From Opitutia bacterium (GTDB lineage: Bacteria; Verrucomicrobiota; Verrucomicrobiia; Opitutales; Coraliomargaritaceae), in contig JABJQI010000180.1 in assembly GCA_018663485.1 (NCBI GenBank), forward strand, positions 1 through 41,714: DNA of 41,714 nucleotides, written 5' to 3'. How positions within the stretch are numbered: the first letter of the stretch is position 1; each line of letters starts with the position of its first letter. The notes under the pieces are model-generated. The model saw nothing but the letters and a program-made list of their open reading frames with translations, did not search any database and had not been told where the DNA came from. Below, piece by piece: positions 26,532 through 34,397 of this stretch. Made by a program: the position numbers and the translations under genes.

Positions 26532-26589
26532 GATCTGGGTGTGGTCTTCGCCTGCGGCTGCGTAGTCGATTCTCCGCGGGAATACCAGG
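26532..26589 (+). repeat. Degenerate duplicate of the tRNA-Arg 3' end
   Basis: Bases 26566-26589 match the last T-loop/acceptor part of the tRNA (26460-26483) at 22 of 24 positions, including GCGGGAATACCAGG exactly. Upstream, GATCTGGGT at 26532-26540 repeats tRNA bases 26451-26459. In this copy the two blocks are separated by 25 extra bases. It cannot form a functional tRNA. It could be a remnant of a second tRNA gene or an attachment-site scar. Confidence 0.75.
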
Positions 26590-26649
26590 GTGTGTGAAGC
26601 GCTGCTGCGAAAAACGCACTTAGCTGTTCGCATGCATTTTGAATTGGAG

Positions 26650-26698
26650 CGAGGGCGACTCGCCCTCGTCGTTGCCTAATGTGGGCGAGTCGGCCACA
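26650..26698. repeat. Palindromic REP-like element
   Basis: Two palindromes lie head to head. CGAGGGCGA / TCGCCCTCG spans 26650-26668 with a one-base centre, and TGTGG / CCACA spans 26680-26698. Their cores (GGGCGACTCGCCC and, reversed, GGCCGACTCGCCC) are near-identical inverted copies. It lies immediately 3' of the GspB-like gene, a typical place for REP or BIME elements, and may stabilise or terminate that transcript. Confidence 0.55.
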
Positions 26699-26702
26699 CT
26701 CC

Positions 26703-27374
26703 TTATAACTGCTTCAGGTATTTCTTGCCGTTGGGATCGATGAACAGGATGCGCTTTTCCTGAATGATTAAAACTTTGAGGCCGAGTCCGAGGTTGACGG
26801 TTTCGCCGACTGAATAGGCTTTGTTGTTGAGGATCACTTTGTTGCCACTGGTCGAGAGCCGCACGCCGGAGATTTTCGATTTACCCAGCCATTGAATAAT
26901 ATCTTGGCTCGGTTTGGCTGCTGCTTTGGTTGCGGCGAGTTGCTTCGCGGCTTCTACTTGTTTGGCGGAGGTCGCATCGGCGGCGGCTTTCGCTTCGGCA
27001 GCCACGCGCGCTAGACGTAGGTCATTGAGCACGCTGGGGCTGTCTTGCTCGAGTGGCTGAGTCGGTGCGGGAGTCGGTGCGGCAAGCGGTTGAATTGCTG
27101 GTTTTGCTGGGGCTATCTGCTTTGCTGGAGCAGGAAGTGTTACGGCTTGTTGGGCGACTGGTGCGGGGTCTTTACGGAGGACGACAATGGTGAGTCCTGC
27201 GACGAGGCCGATGAGGAGGGCGATGCCAGCGACGAGGCCGATGAGGAGTCCTGGCTGGTTGCTGTTGGTGGGATAATGCGGGCGTGGGGCGCTGGCTTGC
27301 TCGCCGCCTGTGGTCGCGTGGGTAGGCGTGCGCTGGTTCTGAGCCTTGCGGAGGGCTTGGTTAATTAAAGACAT
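26703..27374 (-). CDS. gspB: GspB/ExeB-like secretion-associated membrane protein
   Basis: The protein starts MSLINQALRKAQ, the characteristic N-terminus of GspB/ExeB-type proteins. It has one transmembrane helix at about residues 43-66, an Ala/Pro-rich and then Ala/Lys-rich periplasmic linker, and a C-terminal GspB-like domain (about 160-223, including SKISGVRLSTSGNKVILNN and YSVGETVNLGLGLKVL). In Aeromonas-type systems ExeA and ExeB help place the type II secretin through the cell wall. The frame extends upstream to 27524, but the ATG at 27374 matches the family start exactly; 223 residues result. It is 47 bases downstream of the ExeA-like ATPase gene and likely in one operon with it. Confidence 0.85.
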   Translation of the reverse strand: MSLINQALRKAQNQRTPTHATTGGEQASAPRPHYPTNSNQPGLLIGLVAGIALLIGLVAGLTIVVLRKDPAPVAQQAVTLPAPAKQIAPAKPAIQPLAAPTPAPTQPLEQDSPSVLNDLRLARVAAEAKAAADATSAKQVEAAKQLAATKAAAKPSQDIIQWLGKSKISGVRLSTSGNKVILNNKAYSVGETVNLGLGLKVLIIQEKRILFIDPNGKKYLKQL

Positions 27375-27421
27375 AGGTGAGTGTCGCCTGTGGCGAGTGA
27401 GAGTGGTAGTAATTAGGGAGA

Positions 27422-28240
27422 CTACTTGTGTAATCGGTTGATGTCTTTGAGGGCCTTGCGGGCATCCCACCAATTGACATCGGTGCCATTGCGAATGAAG
27501 GACGCGAGGAGCGCCTTGTCGCAAATATTGTTGATCATGCGAGGGATACCTAGACTGCCTTTGGCAATTTTCTTGATCGCACGCGGGGTGAATTTTGGTT
27601 GTCCGTTGCTGCCTGCGAGGCTGAGGCGATGAAGGATGTAGAGCTGCACCTCGGCGGCGTTGAGTGGTTGAAGGTCGTAGTGGACGAGCACACGCTGGCG
27701 AAACTGGCGCAGGCGTTCTTCTTTGAGTTTGATGTTCAGCTCGGGTTGCCCCATCAGGATGATCTGCAACAACTTTTGATCGTAGGTTTCGAGATTAGAG
27801 AGCATCCGAAGCATCTCCATTACTTCGAAGGACAGATTTTGTGCCTCGTCGATGATCAACACGATGTCGCGGCCTTGGTCGATGCGCTCGAGTAGAACGT
27901 CATTCATCTTATCGAGTAGGTCGCTTTTTGAGCGGGCTTTCGACTCTTCGCCGAGCTCTTTCATGATACCTTTGAGGAGTTGTGTTTCTGAGATACTGGG
28001 GTTCAATAGTAGCGCGGTATCGCACATTTCATTGGCTTCTAGCTCTTCGAGAAGCTTGCGGCACAGCGTGGTTTTGCCGCAACCGACTTCTCCAGTGAGG
28101 ACGATAAAGCCCTTTTTATCCTCAATGCCGTAGCGAAGGTGCTGCAGTGCCTCTTCGTGGGTCGGGCTGAGAAATAGGAAATGCGGATTAGGCGTGATGT
28201 GAAAGGGCATTTCCGAAAAGCCAAAATAATCCTGATACAT
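27422..28240 (-). CDS. ExeA/GspA-like AAA ATPase
   Basis: The 272-residue ATPase begins MYQDYFGFSEMPFHITPNP, the standard ExeA-family opening. It has Walker A GEVGCGKTT at 50-58 and Walker B VLIIDEAQ with Asp131 and Glu132, followed by a sensor region (QIILMGQPELN). ExeA works with ExeB/GspB in assembly of the type II secretin or similar pilus machinery. This protein ends soon after the AAA domain and lacks the C-terminal transmembrane and peptidoglycan-binding parts of full ExeA. Peptidoglycan contact would have to come from a partner. The gspB-like gene follows it directly. No other type II secretion gene lies in the window. Confidence 0.9.
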   Translation of the reverse strand: MYQDYFGFSEMPFHITPNPHFLFLSPTHEEALQHLRYGIEDKKGFIVLTGEVGCGKTTLCRKLLEELEANEMCDTALLLNPSISETQLLKGIMKELGEESKARSKSDLLDKMNDVLLERIDQGRDIVLIIDEAQNLSFEVMEMLRMLSNLETYDQKLLQIILMGQPELNIKLKEERLRQFRQRVLVHYDLQPLNAAEVQLYILHRLSLAGSNGQPKFTPRAIKKIAKGSLGIPRMINNICDKALLASFIRNGTDVNWWDARKALKDINRLHK

Positions 28241-28316
28241 ATGTGGTGGAATCTTCTATGCGAAGCTGAGTTTTCCCTTTCCAATATTAATAAAATGACC
28301 TTCAGTATTGAGTCCA

Positions 28317-28619
28317 ATGCCGAATTCTTCACAGCGAAAAGAACGCGTAATCCTACTCATGATGATGGGAGTGCTGTTGGCATTGATCGTCTTCTTTAGC
28401 AGTCTTATGGTGCAGACCTATCGAGAGTATAAGAATTTCAGAGTTCGTGAACTTAGAATTGAGGCGAAGCTCACACAAGCTCGAAAAGAGTTTGAGCAAA
28501 AGGAGATGTATTTGGCGCGAATGCTGGAAGACCCAGAGTTTTTGGAGCGTGTGGTGCGCGAACGGCTTGGATACGCACGTCCCGATGAATTGCTATTTCG
28601 TTTTTCTGAGGAGCCTTGA
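28317..28619 (+). CDS. FtsB/DivIC-like septum formation initiator
   Basis: A small bitopic protein of 100 residues. It has a basic cytoplasmic start (MPNSSQRKERV), one helix (about 12-33), a coiled coil with many Glu, Lys and Arg (about 35-70) and then EDPEFLERVVRERLGYARPDEL, the pattern found at the end of the FtsB/DivIC coil. Family members bridge the divisome proteins FtsL and FtsQ at the septum. The frame allows a TTG at 28308, but the ATG at 28317 is preferred. It is divergent from the ExeA-like gene and precedes the UDP-sugar pyrophosphorylase gene. Confidence 0.82.
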   Translation: MPNSSQRKERVILLMMMGVLLALIVFFSSLMVQTYREYKNFRVRELRIEAKLTQARKEFEQKEMYLARMLEDPEFLERVVRERLGYARPDELLFRFSEEP

Positions 28620-28727
28620 CTGGTACTGTGGCTCAGGCCCTATAAGGGTTTAACTTTGATTTTACACACTCGGCGCATAGAGGTTTGCTTTTTCGATGCA
28701 GCACTTTAGTCAATTTTGGCTTTAGTT

Positions 28728-30164
28728 ATGAATCATTCCGAATCGACCGCATCTCTCATTCAAGCATTTCAAAGGGCTGGCCAAGGCCAGGTCTTCCGCT
28801 ATTTCGACGAACTAGATGCCGATGGGCAGGCGCAATTGCTTGCGCAGGCGGCGTCGATTGACCTCGCGGAAGTGGATTTGCTGGTGGCTGAACACGTTAA
28901 CGGTGAGCACACGAGCTCGGTTAATTTGGATGGTTTGACGCCAGCGCCTTACACTGCGCTACCTGCAAATGGAGGCGACCAAGGGCAGTGGGACGCCGCA
29001 GTCGAGGCGGGTTCGGCTGCGATTGCCGCAGGTCGGGTGGCTGCCTTTACGGTGGCCGGCGGGCAGGGTACGCGCCTCGGCTACGATGGGCCCAAGGGCA
29101 CCTACCCAGTGACGCCGGTGTCACAGAAAACTCTGTTTCAAGTGTTCGCGGAAAAGATTGCGCGTTCAGGCGAGCGTTTCGGTGTGACGATTCCTTGGTT
29201 TATTCTCACTAGTGAGATCAACAACGATGCCACGGTGGCTGCGTTTAAGGAGTCCGATTATTTTGGGATCAACGCAGATTCGGTTCATTTCATTGTGCAG
29301 GGACTGGTACCGGCGGTTGATTATGAGGGCAAGATCCTGCTCGCTGAGAAATCGAAGATCGCGATGACGCCAGATGGTCATGGAGGCTCGCTGCGTGCGT
29401 TGGTGCGTAGTGGCGCGGTCGCTCAGATGGAGGAGCTGGGCGTCGATTGCGTGAGCTATTTTCAGGTGGATAATCCAATTATTCAATGCATCGACCCCGC
29501 TTTTTTTGGATTTCACGTATTGGGGCAGTCGGAGCTATCGAGTAAAATGGTGCCGAAAGCCTATGCGCTCGAAAAGGTCGGGCACTTTTGTATGCAGAAT
29601 GATTCCGCACTGGTTGTTGAGTACAGTGATATGCCGAATTCGATGCAGGAAGAAACCAATGCGGATGGCTCGATTCGCTTTAATGGTGGCAGTGTTGCGA
29701 TCCATATTTTCGACCGTGCATTTATTGCGCGTGCTGGCAGCACCACATCGGATTTGCAGCTGCCGTTTCACCGCGCGGATAAGAAGATTCCATCTATTGA
29801 TGCAGATGGGAACATGGTGCATCCGGATGCCGCGAATGGAGTGAAGTTTGAGATGTTTGTTTTCGACGCGTTGCCTTTGGCTAAGAACCCAGTCATTATT
29901 GAAGCAGCACGTGCTGACGATTTCAGCCCCGTGAAAAATGCTGAGGGCGTCGATTCACCCCAGAGCTCCAAGCAAGACCAGCTGCGAATGTTTGCCCGTT
30001 GGCTGAGAGCTGCGGGCGAAGAAATCGAGACGGATGAGACTGGCGTGCCGAGCACCTGGTTTGAGATCTGCCACTTATTTGCCGCGGATGAAGCCGACTT
30101 TGTCGCGGAATGGGCCGCGCTCGCGAATAAGCCGGCGATCGTTGAAGGTCTGATCATCGAGTAA
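28728..30164 (+). CDS. UDP-sugar pyrophosphorylase, eukaryotic UAP1/UDPGP type
   Basis: The 478-residue enzyme has the UDPGP signature AGGQGTRLG at 110-118 followed by YDGPKGTYP, then PDGHGGSLRAL and MVPKAYALEKVGHFC. A late FSPVKNAEGVDSPQSSK segment matches the UAP1/AGX branch. It transfers UMP from UTP to a sugar 1-phosphate; by family the likely product is UDP-GlcNAc or a related UDP-sugar. It is unrelated in length and motifs to bacterial GlmU. The frame opens at a TTG at 28716; the ATG at 28728 is a better start. The phosphohexomutase gene follows after 45 bases, so the pair probably makes a UDP-sugar from a hexose 6-phosphate. Confidence 0.88.
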   Translation: MNHSESTASLIQAFQRAGQGQVFRYFDELDADGQAQLLAQAASIDLAEVDLLVAEHVNGEHTSSVNLDGLTPAPYTALPANGGDQGQWDAAVEAGSAAIAAGRVAAFTVAGGQGTRLGYDGPKGTYPVTPVSQKTLFQVFAEKIARSGERFGVTIPWFILTSEINNDATVAAFKESDYFGINADSVHFIVQGLVPAVDYEGKILLAEKSKIAMTPDGHGGSLRALVRSGAVAQMEELGVDCVSYFQVDNPIIQCIDPAFFGFHVLGQSELSSKMVPKAYALEKVGHFCMQNDSALVVEYSDMPNSMQEETNADGSIRFNGGSVAIHIFDRAFIARAGSTTSDLQLPFHRADKKIPSIDADGNMVHPDAANGVKFEMFVFDALPLAKNPVIIEAARADDFSPVKNAEGVDSPQSSKQDQLRMFARWLRAAGEEIETDETGVPSTWFEICHLFAADEADFVAEWAALANKPAIVEGLIIE

Positions 30165-30209
30165 TTCATTATTTAGTACAGCAATCATTCATATTATTAT
30201 CGAAATACA

Positions 30210-32174
30210 ATGAGCATTATTGAACAAATCGAAGCCGCAGGAGCCGCTGGCTCTCTGCTTGAAAGCACTGTCGTGAATTTAAAGAAGTGGGCGGGTGCCG
30301 ACTTTCTGCCTGACTGGGCTGGCGCGAGTATCGTTGAGCTGGTCGAAAACGGCGAGTGGGACGAGTTGAATGATCGATTCTATCAGAATCTAGCCTTTGG
30401 TACCGGTGGCATTCGCGGGCGCACGATTGGTCGTGTCGCTGCGGCGGCAGAGGCAGGTGAGCTCTCAGAGATGGATTCGCCCGAGCATGCTGCAGTTGGC
30501 TCGAATGTATTGAATGACTTTAATCTGGTGCGCGCGACGATCGGGCTGTTTCGCTATGTCGAGAATTACCTCAAAGAGACAGGCAGCTACGATTTGCCAC
30601 GCTTCGTGATTGCGCATGACGTACGTCACTTTTCACGCCACTTTTGTGAGCTCGCGGCATCGACATGGTCCAAGATGGGTGGGCAAGCATTGATTTTTGA
30701 AGGGCCACGTTCTACGCCACAACTGAGCTTCGCGGTGCGGCAAAATAAGGCAACCTGCGGGGCGGTCATTACCGCTAGCCACAATCCTTCGCATGACAAC
30801 GGCTTCAAGGTATATTTTGATGATGGCGCACAAGTGGTCTCTCCGCATGCCGAAGGTATTGTGGACTTGGTCAATTTGGTGGAACTGTCGGAGGTGCCTG
30901 CTTTTCTCGATATTGACCTTGCGCCAGTCATTTCGCTTGGTGCCAAAGATGATGCGGCCTACCAAGACGTGCTTAAAGAGATGGTAATTGATTCTGAAGT
31001 GATGGAGAAACAGGCACCTCGAATTGTATTCTCGCCCATTCATGGCACTGGCGCGATCAGTTCGGTGCCTGCTTTGAAAGAACTCGGAGTTGAAGTGATC
31101 GAAGTGCCTGAGCAAATGGTGCAAGATCCGCGCTTTCCAACGGTTAAATCGCCCAACCCAGAAAATGCCGAGGCGCTCGCAATGGCGATTGCGAAGGCCA
31201 ACGAAGTGGCTGCGGATGTGGTGTTGGCAACTGACCCAGATGCCGACCGCATGGGGGTGGCCGTGCGCGATCGTAGCGGTGAGATGGTGTTGCTGACTGG
31301 CAACCAAATCGGTACAATCCTGGCCGAATATCGAATTTCAGTACTTAAGGATGCTGAAATTATTCCTGAAGACGGCGGTGATAATACTGTCTTGATTAAG
31401 ACCTTTGTAACCAGTCCGATGCAGGAAGCTGTTGCGGATTGGCATGGCCTAAAGACGATCAATACATTGACTGGGTTCAAGTGGATCGGTGCGAAGTTGG
31501 CCGGCTATGAAGCGCAGATGAAAGCAAAGTTGATGGAAGAAGAAGGCACGGCCGTTGATTACGACGCGTGTGATATTTGGACACGTGCGGATCTGCTTCT
31601 CGATTATTCGACTTATTTCGTGTTCGGTGGTGAAGAGAGCTATGGCTATCTGGCGAGCGACAAAGTGCGCGATAAAGATGCCAATGCAGCGGTAGTGATG
31701 TTCTGTGAAGTCGCTGCCTATTTGAAAGCGCAGGAAATGACTTTCCCTGAGTTTCTTGATTCCTTGTATTTACAGCACGGATACTACGAAGAGAAGACGA
31801 TTAACATCTACTACGAAGGCGCTGCTGGTAGTCAGAAGATTAAGAACATCCTAGAGTCTTATCGCAACGATGCGCCGAAGGCATTTGGCGATATGTCGGT
31901 GTCTGGCTTTACCGATTTCGGTAAAGACGAGATTATTGATGCCGACGGCGATAAGATCCCACCGCAGGACTTCTACTTCCTTGAGTTGAGTAATGGTTAC
32001 AGCGTTGCCGTTCGTGGATCTGGCACTGAGCCGAAAATTAAGTTCTACGTATTCGGTCGCAGCGATGTGCTTGATCCAGAAGACTTGATCAAGGTGAAGG
32101 TCGAGGCTGCCGTGGAGATGCAGCGTGTGCTATCTGCGATCGAGGCAGACGCCCGCGTGCGTGCAGAAGATTAG
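30210..32174 (+). CDS. Phosphohexomutase (phosphoglucomutase/phosphomannomutase family)
   Basis: This is an alpha-D-phosphohexomutase of 654 residues. The phosphoserine loop TASHNPSHDNG (Ser190) is at 188-198, the metal loop DPDADR at 342-347, the sugar loop GGEESYG at 473-479 and the phosphate loop RGSGTEPK at 602-609. All four functional loops are intact. The length and the GTGGIRG opening (about 64-70) suit the PGM2/PgcA branch, which interconverts glucose 1- and 6-phosphate or pentose phosphates. Downstream of the pyrophosphorylase gene it likely supplies the sugar 1-phosphate. A terminator follows. Confidence 0.93.
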   Translation: MSIIEQIEAAGAAGSLLESTVVNLKKWAGADFLPDWAGASIVELVENGEWDELNDRFYQNLAFGTGGIRGRTIGRVAAAAEAGELSEMDSPEHAAVGSNVLNDFNLVRATIGLFRYVENYLKETGSYDLPRFVIAHDVRHFSRHFCELAASTWSKMGGQALIFEGPRSTPQLSFAVRQNKATCGAVITASHNPSHDNGFKVYFDDGAQVVSPHAEGIVDLVNLVELSEVPAFLDIDLAPVISLGAKDDAAYQDVLKEMVIDSEVMEKQAPRIVFSPIHGTGAISSVPALKELGVEVIEVPEQMVQDPRFPTVKSPNPENAEALAMAIAKANEVAADVVLATDPDADRMGVAVRDRSGEMVLLTGNQIGTILAEYRISVLKDAEIIPEDGGDNTVLIKTFVTSPMQEAVADWHGLKTINTLTGFKWIGAKLAGYEAQMKAKLMEEEGTAVDYDACDIWTRADLLLDYSTYFVFGGEESYGYLASDKVRDKDANAAVVMFCEVAAYLKAQEMTFPEFLDSLYLQHGYYEEKTINIYYEGAAGSQKIKNILESYRNDAPKAFGDMSVSGFTDFGKDEIIDADGDKIPPQDFYFLELSNGYSVAVRGSGTEPKIKFYVFGRSDVLDPEDLIKVKVEAAVEMQRVLSAIEADARVRAED

Positions 32175-32195
32175 GCAGGGCGCGTTTAGAATTCG

Positions 32196-32230
32196 AAAAA
32201 GCCGCACACCAATTGGAGTGCGGCTTTTTT
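32196..32230 (+). terminator. Intrinsic terminator after the phosphohexomutase gene
   Basis: AGCCGCAC (32200-32207) pairs with GTGCGGCT (32218-32225) around a ten-base loop. Five As precede and a T-run (32225-32230) follows. The As also allow it to work in the opposite direction for the convergent nitroreductase gene. Confidence 0.92.
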
Positions 32231-32243
32231 ATTGGTAGCGTGG

Positions 32244-32864
32244 TCAGGTCGATGCTTCTGAACTTTTAAATCCATTCTTAAATACTACTTCGTCGTATTT
32301 AAGTTGGCCACCACGTGTATTCGCGTCTTTCAGCGCTTTACCGACTGGCAGCATCAAGCCGATAATATGATGCTCAGGAAGATTGATGATTTCGGCAACT
32401 TTAACCGGATCGAAGCCTATCATTGGGCAGGAGTCGTAGCCCATCGACTTGGCAGTTAGCATGAGAGTCTGTGCCGCGATGCCGGTCGAGCGCATCGCTT
32501 CGTCGCGTTGTAGGGATGGGTTGCCCTTGTAAAAAGGCTCAATCATTGGCACCAGCATCTCCTGTACCGGCTCTGGTGCGTGGACCCAATAGCGGCCCCC
32601 ATTTTCGAAGGAATGTAGATTCGCACAGAGGACGATAAGAATCGATGCTTCACTGACTTGAGCTTGGTTCCAGGCTGCCGCTCGGAGCGCTGCTTTCTTG
32701 GCGTGGTCGGTCACTACGACAAAGCGCCAGTTTTGCATGTTAAAGGAAGTCGGCGAGAGTAGTGCGAGCTCGAGCAGTTCTTGAATCTCGACCTCGGTCA
32801 TCATGTGATCGGGGTCGAAGTGTTTAATAGAACGGCGTTGGTGTATAGCGGTGGTTGTATCCAT
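32244..32864 (-). CDS. Nitroreductase-family flavoprotein
   Basis: The 206-residue product starts MDTTTAIHQRRSIKHFDP, with the RRS FMN-phosphate contact near residues 10-12. SPTSFNMQNWRFVVV follows at about 37-51 and GIAAQTLMLTAKSMGYDSCPMIGFDP later, all typical of NfsB/YdfN-like FMN oxidoreductases. Members reduce nitro compounds and quinones with NAD(P)H. The frame extends to an ATG at 32966, but this would add 34 atypical residues and run to within 16 bases of the divergent photolyase start. The ATG at 32864 is preferred. The physiological substrate is unknown. Confidence 0.88.
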   Translation of the reverse strand: MDTTTAIHQRRSIKHFDPDHMMTEVEIQELLELALLSPTSFNMQNWRFVVVTDHAKKAALRAAAWNQAQVSEASILIVLCANLHSFENGGRYWVHAPEPVQEMLVPMIEPFYKGNPSLQRDEAMRSTGIAAQTLMLTAKSMGYDSCPMIGFDPVKVAEIINLPEHHIIGLMLPVGKALKDANTRGGQLKYDEVVFKNGFKSSEAST

Positions 32865-32981
32865 AGCTGGGATATTGATTAGTTTTTTGCTAGAATCAAG
32901 AGGCGAGCGTGGAAAGCTTGCGGACAATTCAAATATTGGGCTAGGTGTGTAAGTTTTAGGCCACATTGCCGTTCTTGTATA

Positions 32982-34397
32982 ATGTCTACCACACTTCTAT
33001 GGTTTCGAAACGATCTACGCCTGGACGACAATTCTGCTTTGGTAGCAGCGATTGAAGCGGGCGCTGATGTGATTCCGGTTTTTATTTGGTCGCCCGAAGA
33101 GGATGCTGGCTGGCCTCCAGGTGGCGCGTCGAAATGGTGGCTGCACCATGCGCTACACAGCTTGAGTTCGCGCCTAGCGGAGCATGGCTCGAAGTTAATA
33201 CTTCGCCAAGGGAATAGCTTGAACGTGTTACGTCAGCTGGTTGAAGAGACGGGAGCGACGCAGGTGATCTGGAACCGTCGCTATGAGGGTGCGCACCGTG
33301 CGGTTGATATGGACGTCAAGCGTTCGCTGCGTGACGATGGAATTACGGTGGAGAGTTTTAACAGTTGCCTGCTGAACGAGCCGCATACCGTGGCGACGGG
33401 GGCGGGGCAGCCCTATAAAGTATATACGCCCTATTGGAAGAAAGTTCACGCGAGGGCGGTGGAAGCGCCTGTCGATCCAGCTTTAGATCGATTACAGAGC
33501 CCTGCAAAATGGCCGACCTCTGTTGCGTTGCAGGAGTTATGCTTATTGCCAGAGGTCCATTGGTCCGCGGGGATGGCTAGGCGCTGGTGTGTGAGTGAAG
33601 CTGGGGCACATCAACGATTGGCGACGTTTGTGCAGGGGCCAATTGATGACTACCATGTGAATCGAGATCGTCCAGACTTCGAGGGTACTTCAAGCCTAGC
33701 GCCATATTTACGCTGGGGCTTGATTGGGCCAAGGCAAATCGTCGCGGCGGTGGGTGCGCAATGTGATGAGACGTCAGAGGGGCCGAAGGTTTATCTAAAA
33801 GAGATCTACTGGCGCGAGTTTGCCTACAATGTGTTGTATCATTTTCCGGATACGCCGAATCGTCCGTTGCGACTTGAGTATGAGTCGTTCCCATGGGAGA
33901 CGGACACAGTGACTCTGAAGCGCTGGCAGACAGGGCAAACGGGCTATCCGATTGTGGATGCTGGAATGCGTCAATTGTGGCAAACTGGTTGGATGCATAA
34001 TCGTGTGCGGATGATTGTATCTTCCTTGTTGGTGAAGCATTTATTGCAGGATTGGCAGGATGGTGCTCGTTGGTTTTGGGATACTTTGGTGGATGCTGAC
34101 CTTGCAAGTAACACGCTCGGATGGCAGTGGAGTGGCGGTTGTGGTGCTGATGCAGCACCTTATTTTCGTATCTTTAACCCCATCATACAGGGGCAGAAGT
34201 TTGATCCAGATGGTGCGTACGTGAAGCGGTACGTGCCAGAGTTGGAAAAATTGCCAACAAAGTATATACATGAACCATGGAAGGCACCTGCTGGATTACT
34301 TGAAGTGAGTGGTGCAGATGACTATCCTTCCCCAATCATCGATCATCAAACCGGGCGTGCGCGCGCGTTGAGCGCATTGGCAAAATTTAAAGCATGA
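32982..34397 (+). CDS. phrB: Deoxyribodipyrimidine photolyase (class I CPD type)
   Basis: This 471-residue flavoprotein uses blue light to split cyclobutane pyrimidine dimers. The N-terminal alpha/beta domain begins LLWFRNDLRLDDN. The FAD domain shows TSSLAPYLRWG at 236-246, GWMHNRVRM at 336-344, DLASNTLGWQW at 373-383 and DAAPYFRIFNP at 390-400. Trp315, Trp358 and Trp381 align with the electron-transfer tryptophans of E. coli photolyase (306, 359, 382). The ATG at 32982 is directly before the conserved first strand. Its stop overlaps the next gene's start by four bases, so it heads a coupled operon of three genes. Confidence 0.95.
   Translation: MSTTLLWFRNDLRLDDNSALVAAIEAGADVIPVFIWSPEEDAGWPPGGASKWWLHHALHSLSSRLAEHGSKLILRQGNSLNVLRQLVEETGATQVIWNRRYEGAHRAVDMDVKRSLRDDGITVESFNSCLLNEPHTVATGAGQPYKVYTPYWKKVHARAVEAPVDPALDRLQSPAKWPTSVALQELCLLPEVHWSAGMARRWCVSEAGAHQRLATFVQGPIDDYHVNRDRPDFEGTSSLAPYLRWGLIGPRQIVAAVGAQCDETSEGPKVYLKEIYWREFAYNVLYHFPDTPNRPLRLEYESFPWETDTVTLKRWQTGQTGYPIVDAGMRQLWQTGWMHNRVRMIVSSLLVKHLLQDWQDGARWFWDTLVDADLASNTLGWQWSGGCGADAAPYFRIFNPIIQGQKFDPDGAYVKRYVPELEKLPTKYIHEPWKAPAGLLEVSGADDYPSPIIDHQTGRARALSALAKFKA

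Noticed and set aside
26383..26633. Overlapping minus-strand open frames across the tRNA
   Set aside because: They run through the tRNA-Arg gene and its partial copy and have no protein-like features.
30633..31307. Long antisense open frame (224 codons) inside the phosphohexomutase gene
   Set aside because: It is a mirror of a strongly conserved gene, contains His/Arg-rich low-information sequence and has no recognisable domain.
33577..34158. Antisense open frame of 193 codons inside the photolyase gene
   Set aside because: The sense strand encodes every conserved photolyase motif; the antisense product is Ser/His/Thr-rich with no family resemblance.
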